A DNA stretch of 64,000 bases from Actinomadura latina NBRC 106108. GTDB lineage: Bacteria; Actinomycetota; Actinomycetes; Streptosporangiales; Streptosporangiaceae. Position numbers and translations under genes: made by a program. The stretch is from positions 62,001 to 126,000 of the forward strand of contig NZ_BCQS01000017.1 in the NCBI RefSeq assembly GCF_001552195.1, given 5' to 3'. A model generated the notes under the pieces. The model did no database searches, was not told the DNA's origin, and worked only from the letters and a program-made list of their open reading frames with translations. Positions 59,035-64,000 of the stretch are shown here, piece after piece (the stretch's first letter is position 1; the number at the start of each line of letters is the position of its first letter).

Positions 59035-60789
59035 TCAACCACTTTGGGCCGACCCCATCCGGTCGTCCGGGGACTCGGCGAACTCGTCCCGCAGCCGCTG
59101 CCGGACGACCTTGCCCAGCAGGTTCCTGGGCAGCTCCGTGCGCGGACGGAACTCCGACGGGACCTTGTAGTGCGACAGGTACCGCTTGCAATGCCGCCGC
59201 AGCTCCTCGGCCGAGAAGGGGTAGGCGGGGTGCTCCACCACGTGCGCGATGATGCGCTCCCCGCGCCGGGCGTCCGGCACGCCGACCACGGCGCAGTCGT
59301 GGACGGCGGGATGGCGGCGCAGCACCTTCTCCACCTCGGTCGGGAACACGGTGAAGCCGCTCACCTTCATCATGTCCCGCATCCGTTCCAGGATGGTGAT
59401 GAAACCGTCCTCGTCCATCACGGCGATGTCACCCGTGCGCAGCCAGCCCTTCGACAGGGTCTGCGCGGTGGCGAGCGGCGCGTTCCAGTAGCCGGCGAAG
59501 ACCTGCGGCCCGCGCACGACCAGTTCGCCGGCCTCGCCGGGCGGCAGGACCCGCGTCGGCTCCTCCTGGTCGACGATGACGACGTCGGTCATGGGCAGCG
59601 GCAGCCCGACGGTCAGGTTCCGGGCGGTGCCGTCCAGCGGGTTCCCCGTGACGGCGGGGGACGACTCCGTGAGCCCGTAGCAGTTGATCAGCCCCTTCGC
59701 GCCGAACCGCTCCAGCCGGTCGATCGTGTCCTGCGTCAGGCTCATCGCGCCCGAGATGAGGACGCGCAGCGACTGCAGGTCGGTGGGCCGGAACCGGGGA
59801 CTGTCGAGGACCTGGTCGTACAGCGTCGGCACGCCGGGGAAGATGGTCGGCCGGTACTTGCGGATCGCGCGCACCACCCGGTCGCCGTCATAGCGCGGCA
59901 GAAGCACCACCGCCCCCGCCGTCATCACCGGCGCGACGAGGCAGCTCATCAGGCCGAACGAGTGGAACAGCGGCAGGACCGCCAGCGTCACGTCCTCGCC
60001 CGGCCGCCGCCCGCCGACGTCCCACGCGTGCTGCTGGCAGGCGTTGGCGACGAGGTTCCGGTGCGTCAGCATCGCGCCCTTGGGGCGTCCCTCCGTCCCG
60101 CCCGTGTACTGGATCGCCGCCAGGTGCCGCCGCGGGTCGACGGGCAGCTGCCGCACCGGCTGCCGCGGCGGCCGCTGCAGGTCCTTGAACGGGACGACGC
60201 CCGGATCGTGCGGCACGTCCGCGGTGATGGCGGCGCGCCGCCGCTGCATCTGCACGAGCGGCAGCCGCAGCGCGACCCGCCGGGGCGCCGGGAGGTAGTC
60301 GAGCACGGACGTCACGACGATGTGGTCCAGCCGCAGCCGGGACCGCACGGCCCGCACCGTCGCGAAGGAACGATCCAGGACCACCGCGACGCGCGCGCCG
60401 CAGTCCGCGAGCTGGCGGAGCATCTCCTCCTCGGTGCAGAGCGGGTTGTGCTGGACGGCGATGGCCCCTCTGCGGAGCACGCCGTAGAACGCGATGACCT
60501 GCTGCGGGCAGTTCGGCAGGATCAGCGCCACCCGGTCGCCGGGCTGGACCCCGAGCCGGTGCAGCCCGTCGGCGAACCGGTCCACGGCCTCGCGCAGGTC
60601 GCGGTAGCAGATCTGCCGGCCGAAGAAGATCAGTGCCGGTTTGCGCGGATACTGGTCGGCGGCATCGTCGAGGAACTGTGTGACGGGGATGTCTGGGATG
60701 TCGAGATCGACGGGAACACCAGGCTGATACCTCCGTCGCCAGGGCTTGGAACGCAGTGACGAGTGCCACATAGCGCACGATTCAACCAT
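59035..60789 (-). CDS. AMP-dependent acyl-CoA ligase (FadD-like)
   Basis: A 584-residue ANL-superfamily enzyme that activates a carboxylic acid as acyl-AMP and transfers it to CoA. The P-loop is IQYTGGTEGRPKGAMLTHRN; CYGLTESSP, the A7 motif GWLRTGDIAVMDEDG and the hinge ILERMRDMMKVSGFTVFPTEVE follow; the catalytic lysine is in RNLLGKVVRQ near the end. Closest in appearance to long-chain fatty acyl-CoA ligases. The start is either ATG 60789 or ATG 60771. It lies 25 bases after the Lrp gene on the same strand, so Lrp, ligase and APH may form one operon. Confidence 0.9.
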   Translation of the reverse strand: MVESCAMWHSSLRSKPWRRRYQPGVPVDLDIPDIPVTQFLDDAADQYPRKPALIFFGRQICYRDLREAVDRFADGLHRLGVQPGDRVALILPNCPQQVIAFYGVLRRGAIAVQHNPLCTEEEMLRQLADCGARVAVVLDRSFATVRAVRSRLRLDHIVVTSVLDYLPAPRRVALRLPLVQMQRRRAAITADVPHDPGVVPFKDLQRPPRQPVRQLPVDPRRHLAAIQYTGGTEGRPKGAMLTHRNLVANACQQHAWDVGGRRPGEDVTLAVLPLFHSFGLMSCLVAPVMTAGAVVLLPRYDGDRVVRAIRKYRPTIFPGVPTLYDQVLDSPRFRPTDLQSLRVLISGAMSLTQDTIDRLERFGAKGLINCYGLTESSPAVTGNPLDGTARNLTVGLPLPMTDVVIVDQEEPTRVLPPGEAGELVVRGPQVFAGYWNAPLATAQTLSKGWLRTGDIAVMDEDGFITILERMRDMMKVSGFTVFPTEVEKVLRRHPAVHDCAVVGVPDARRGERIIAHVVEHPAYPFSAEELRRHCKRYLSHYKVPSEFRPRTELPRNLLGKVVRQRLRDEFAESPDDRMGSAQSG

Positions 60790-60813
60790 TTCTCGGACGT
60801 CCGTGCCGCCGCT

Positions 60814-61323
60814 TCACGTCCCGGAAGGCTCCCGGCGGGTCCAACCGCCGGAGGCCGTGACCGTCCGGGCGCCGGGTTCCGGGGGTGCGACGGAGCGTCC
60901 CTCGTAGGCGGTCGACAGGACGATGTGGGAGTTCATCTCGCCGTGCTCGCCGAGCCGCTCCAGCAGCCCCTCCAGGTGCTGCATCGACGCGACCCGCACC
61001 TTGAGCATCGAGCACCAGCTGCCGCTCAGCTTGTGGATCTCGGTGACCTCCGGCAGGTCCTCCGCCGCGGTGGTCTTCAGCAGGCAGCGGCCGAGGGCGC
61101 AGCGCATCTGGACGAACGCCGTCAGCGGCTGCCCGACCCGCCCCGGATCGACCTGCGCCCGGTAGCCGGTGATCACGCCCGACTCCTCCAGCCGCCGCAC
61201 CCGCTCGGCGACGGCGGGGGAGGAGAGATTGACCAGCCCCGCCAGCCTGCTGAACGACAGGCGCCCGTCCCGCTGGAGCTCGGCGAGGATGCGCCAGTCG
61301 GTCTGGTCCAGCTCTCTGTCCAT
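60814..61323 (-). CDS. Lrp/AsnC-family transcriptional regulator
   Basis: A 169-residue regulator with an N-terminal HTH (LDQTDWRILAELQRDGRLSF, SRLAGLVNLSSPAVAERVRRLEESGVITGYRA) and a C-terminal RAM/ligand domain (AFVQMRCALGRCLL to HIVLSTAYEG). It is divergent from an MFS gene, an arrangement that usually means it controls that transporter and itself in response to a small molecule. ATG 61323 has AAGGAC; the ribosome-site region is tandemly duplicated. There are four cysteines, more than usual for the family. Confidence 0.9.
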   Translation of the reverse strand: MDRELDQTDWRILAELQRDGRLSFSRLAGLVNLSSPAVAERVRRLEESGVITGYRAQVDPGRVGQPLTAFVQMRCALGRCLLKTTAAEDLPEVTEIHKLSGSWCSMLKVRVASMQHLEGLLERLGEHGEMNSHIVLSTAYEGRSVAPPEPGARTVTASGGWTRREPSGT

Positions 61324-61325
61324 GC

Positions 61326-61353
61326 TGAAAGTCCTTCCGGTGAAAGTCCTTCC
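61326..61353 (-). repeat. Duplicated Shine-Dalgarno segment before the Lrp gene
   Basis: TGAAAGTCCTTCC occurs twice, 15 bp apart (61326-61338 and 61341-61353). Read leftward each is GGAAGGACTTTCA; the proximal one provides the ribosome site. It could also be a two-site Lrp operator. Confidence 0.6.
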
Positions 61354-61428
61354 AAACTAGAGGCGGCAGGGCCCGATCACCATCGATCGGCCCTTCATCG
61401 GAAAGATCGACGTTCATAGCGTTAAGGC

Positions 61429-62577
61429 ATGACGAAGCGCTCACGTCCCATGGCGGCCCTGTGCTCGGGCACCGCCCTCATGAACGCGTCCATGGCGGTC
61501 GCGAGCGCGACGGGCACGCTCGTCGCCGCGGACCGGCTCGGCGCCGGCTGGGGCGGCGTTCCCAGCACCGCCGGCATCGTCGGGACGGGCGCCGGCGCGC
61601 TCGTGCTGACCCGGCTGGCGGGCCGGCTGAGCCGCCGCGCCGCCTTCGTCCTCGGCTACACCGCCGCGGCGGCGGGCGCCTGCCTGGCCGCCGTGGCGGT
61701 CGCGAACGGCGACGTCGCCGGGCTGTGCGCCGGGATGCTGCTGCTCGGCCTCGGCAACGCGGCCGCCCAGCTCTCCCGCTACGCGGCGGCCGACCTCCAC
61801 CCGGCCGGGCGGCGCGGCTTCGCCATTGGGCTCGTCGTGTGGTCCGCGGCGGCCGGCGCGGTCGGCGGCCCGCTGCTGCTCGACCCGTCCGGCGCCCTGG
61901 CCGGGGACGCCGGCCTCCCGGCGCTGACGGGCCCGTTCCTCCTCGCCGTCCTCACCTGCGCGATCGCCGCGATCGCGGCCGGCGGGGCACCGCGCGGGCG
62001 GTCGGCGCGGCAGGCGGCACCGCCGCTGCGCGCCCTGATCCGGACGCCCGCGGCCCGCTCCGCGCTGACGGTGATGGCGACGGCGCAGGTCGTGATGGTC
62101 GCCGTCATGACCGCCGCGCCGCTGGACATGCACATGCACGGCGACGGCCTGGACCTGGTGGGGATGACCCTGTCCGCGCACACCCTCGGCATGTTCGCCC
62201 TGTCTCCCGTGACGGGCCGCCTGTTCGACCGGTTCGGCGCGCGCCCCGTGATCGTCGGCGGGCTGCTCACCCTGGCGCTGTCGACGGCGCTCGCGGCCGT
62301 CGCGACCGGCCACCTGGGACGCCCCGTGGCGCTGTTCCTCCTCGGCTACGGGTGGAACCTGTGCTTCGTCGGGGGCAGCGGACGGCTCGCCCGCGATCTC
62401 CCCGAAGCGGACCGCCCGCACGTCGAGGGCGCCGTCGACGCCGCCGTCTGGACGCTCGCCGCGGCCGCGAGCCTGCTGTCGGCCGTCGTCCTCTCGGCCG
62501 GCGGCTACGCCGTCCTGGCCTGGACGTCCTGCGCGATGGCCCTGGTCGCCCTGTCCGGGCGGGGGCGGGCGCGGTGA
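61429..62577 (+). CDS. MFS transporter
   Basis: A 382-residue protein with about 11-12 helices and a very high Ala/Gly/Leu content. LTRLAGRLSRRAAFVLGYTA and SPVTGRLFDRFGARPVIVGG are the paired motif-A loops of the two halves. The family moves drugs, sugars or metabolites; the substrate is unknown. A TAGCGT box at 61417-61422 ends six bases before the ATG and no ribosome site is seen, so the mRNA is probably leaderless. Probably controlled by the divergent Lrp-family protein. Confidence 0.88.
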   Translation: MTKRSRPMAALCSGTALMNASMAVASATGTLVAADRLGAGWGGVPSTAGIVGTGAGALVLTRLAGRLSRRAAFVLGYTAAAAGACLAAVAVANGDVAGLCAGMLLLGLGNAAAQLSRYAAADLHPAGRRGFAIGLVVWSAAAGAVGGPLLLDPSGALAGDAGLPALTGPFLLAVLTCAIAAIAAGGAPRGRSARQAAPPLRALIRTPAARSALTVMATAQVVMVAVMTAAPLDMHMHGDGLDLVGMTLSAHTLGMFALSPVTGRLFDRFGARPVIVGGLLTLALSTALAAVATGHLGRPVALFLLGYGWNLCFVGGSGRLARDLPEADRPHVEGAVDAAVWTLAAAASLLSAVVLSAGGYAVLAWTSCAMALVALSGRGRAR

Positions 62578-62581
62578 CCGG

Positions 62582-62695
62582 TCAGATGCGTCCGGTGCCG
62601 CGGCAGACGTTGCATCTCTCGTGGGTGGCGGTGCTGGTCCCGGTCCCGTTGCAGCCGGGGCACGACCGCGTCGCCGGCTTGTTGTGCTTGCCCAC
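62582..62695 (-). CDS. Tiny DnaJ-type zinc-finger protein
   Basis: A 37-residue protein, MGKHNKPATRSCPGCNGTGT then STATHERCNVCRGTGRI. Two CxxCxGxG motifs make one complete zinc-binding unit like half of the DnaJ cysteine-rich domain. GTG 62695 is chosen because GGGGAGG lies eight bases upstream; GTG 62701 is an alternative. Function unknown; it might be a small chaperone-like or RNA-linked zinc protein. Confidence 0.65.
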   Translation of the reverse strand: MGKHNKPATRSCPGCNGTGTSTATHERCNVCRGTGRI

Positions 62696-62913
62696 GTCCA
62701 CCACCTCCCCGGCGTTCATCCTAGAGGGTCCGGCCCGCCGGGCGCCGTCCCTGTCCAACAGTTCGAGGGAGGGGCGGCCGGGGGTTCAACCGGGTGTCGC
62801 GTTGATCACGTGCACCGGGCTCCGCGCCCGCGGCGGCCCGGCACTTGTACCCTGTCCTTCACGAGCGCCGACCTCCCGACGTGGCGCACCGATTGAGGAG
62901 AACGCGCGGGTTG

Positions 62914-64000
62914 GTGCCCCTGCCGCTGTCCACCGTGATCCGGCCCTACGACTGGGGGTCGCGAACCGCGTTGCCGGAGCTGCTCGGCGCCGAGCCGACC
63001 GGCCGTCCGCAGGCGGAGCTGTGGGCGGGCGCGCATCCGGCCGCCCCCTCGTCGGTGGACGGGACGCCGCTCAACGTCCTCATCGAACGCGACCCGGCCG
63101 GCATGCTCGGCGCGTCCTCGGTGGCCCGTTTCGGCCCGACGCTCCCGTACCTGCTCAAAGTGCTGGCCGTCGAGAAACCGCTGTCTCTCCAGGTGCACCC
63201 CACCACGGCGCAGGCGGAGGCGGGCTTCGCCGCCGAAGAGGCGCGCGGCATCCCGATCGACGACCCCGCCCGCACCTACACGGACCCTTTCCACAAGCCG
63301 GAGATGGTCTGCGCGCTCACCGACTTCCACGGCCTCTGCGGCTTTCGCGACCCCGGGGAAACGGCGGTCCTCCTGGAGAGCCTCGCGGTCCCCGAACTGG
63401 GCCCCTGGATCACCGCCCTCCGCACGGACCCGCCCGCGGAAGCGCTGCGCACCGTCCTGACCCAGATGCTGGACGAGAGCTCCCGCCCCGTCCTCTCAGC
63501 GGTCGAACCCGTCCTCACCGGCGCCTATGCCGACATCGCCCGCGCCCACCCCGGCGACCCTGGAATCCTCGCCGCGCTCCTGCTCAACCACGTCCGGCTC
63601 AAGCCCGGCGAAGCGCTCTTCCTCGCCGCCGGAGTCCCCCACTCCTACCTGGGCGGCCTCGCGATCGAGGTCATGGCGAACTCGGACAACGTCCTGCGTT
63701 GCGGCCTCACCGGCAAGCACATGGACATCCCCGAACTGATGCGCGTAGTGGAGTTCGCCCCGTCCGCCCCGGCCCGGGTCGAACCGGCCGGAAACCGATA
63801 CAGCACCTCCGCCGAGGAATTCACCCTCGTCCGCCACGGCCTCACGGACGACCCGGAGGAACTGCCCGCCGGCCTCCCCCAGACACTGCTCTGCCTGGAC
63901 GGCGAGGCCCGGCTGGCGTCCTTGACCCTCAGCCGGGGCGAAGCCGCATTCATCCCCGCCGGGGCCCCGGCCGCCGCCCTCACCGGAAAGGGCACGCTCT
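62914..64000 (+). CDS. manA: Mannose-6-phosphate isomerase, class I (partial)
   Basis: The gene is open at the right edge; 362 codons are visible. Zinc-dependent isomerase linking fructose-6-phosphate and mannose-6-phosphate, feeding GDP-mannose for glycolipids and glycans. Type I motifs: IRPYDWGSRTALPELLG, AELWAGAHPAAPS, the zinc ligands in LSLQVHPTTAQAE and DPFHKPEMVCALT, and the active-site loop GVPHSYLGGLAIEVMANSDNVLRCGLTGKHMD. GTG 62914 is used; TTG 62911 gives better spacing to GAGGAG and is possible. Confidence 0.93.
   Translation, partial: MPLPLSTVIRPYDWGSRTALPELLGAEPTGRPQAELWAGAHPAAPSSVDGTPLNVLIERDPAGMLGASSVARFGPTLPYLLKVLAVEKPLSLQVHPTTAQAEAGFAAEEARGIPIDDPARTYTDPFHKPEMVCALTDFHGLCGFRDPGETAVLLESLAVPELGPWITALRTDPPAEALRTVLTQMLDESSRPVLSAVEPVLTGAYADIARAHPGDPGILAALLLNHVRLKPGEALFLAAGVPHSYLGGLAIEVMANSDNVLRCGLTGKHMDIPELMRVVEFAPSAPARVEPAGNRYSTSAEEFTLVRHGLTDDPEELPAGLPQTLLCLDGEARLASLTLSRGEAAFIPAGAPAAALTGKGTL

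Overview
The window is high-GC DNA with long gene runs on both strands, GTG starts, 4-base stop/start overlaps and actinobacteria-only families (SepH, DUF4193, DUF3710, DUF3159, DUF4235). It is a chromosomal segment of a filamentous actinomycete; an Actinomadura or related Streptosporangiales genus is my best guess. The order sepH - hemH - inositol phosphatase - cutRS-like - DUF4193 - dut - DUF3710 - OB-fold - DUF3159 - TrkA pair - APC transporter - RNA methyltransferase recalls a conserved Streptomyces core region, here interrupted by accessory inserts. No tRNA, rRNA, CRISPR array, prophage or intact insertion sequence was seen.

Region by region. 1-6.4 kb: tail of a TrpB-like gene, RNase P RNA, a SulP transporter/carbonic anhydrase fusion, a membrane-anchored disordered protein and a PEBP lipoprotein. 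6.4-12.4 kb: type II NADH dehydrogenase behind a near-perfect Rex operator, a DrrAB-type exporter behind a tandem repeat resembling the PafBC (RecA-independent DNA damage) promoter, and two bacterial PH-domain membrane proteins. 12.4-26.5 kb: cell-division and envelope genes (sepH, lytic transglycosylase), hemH, an inositol phosphatase, a CutRS-like two-component system, a Ser/Thr kinase and small conserved proteins. 26.5-33.5 kb: valS, a P450, and a compact operon whose central genes follow the order and design of mauE-mauD-mauA: a DoxX/MauE-like membrane protein, a thioredoxin-like protein, and a Tat-exported protein with 12 cysteines. 33.7-38.7 kb: dut, DUF3710, a 26-residue bL37-like ribosomal protein, a PIG-L deacetylase, an ArsB/NhaD transporter and a collapsed ABC exporter. 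38.7-47.9 kb: murJ, an OB-fold protein, DUF3159, a potassium-uptake module (two TrkA/RCK proteins divergent from a KimA-like transporter), an RNA uracil methyltransferase and an Eis-type acetyltransferase. 48-64 kb: a DUF1906 protein, a secreted DUF11-like protein, an F420 oxidoreductase, a rearrangement scar (MFS gene, headless TetR, DUF2263 stub), the Hen1-Pnkp RNA repair pair, an acyl-CoA ligase with an APH-like kinase, an Lrp/MFS divergent pair, a tiny zinc-finger protein and the start of manA.

The best candidate for an undescribed system is the mau-like operon at 30.5-33.5 kb. It carries the secreted-protein maturation genes of methylamine dehydrogenase, but no recognisable heavy chain or MauG, and its 12-Cys product lacks a tryptophan at one position used to build the TTQ cofactor. 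Other strong points are the Rex site at ndh, the tandem damage-type promoter at the drug exporter, the promoter-deletion scar near 53 kb and a set of probable leaderless genes.
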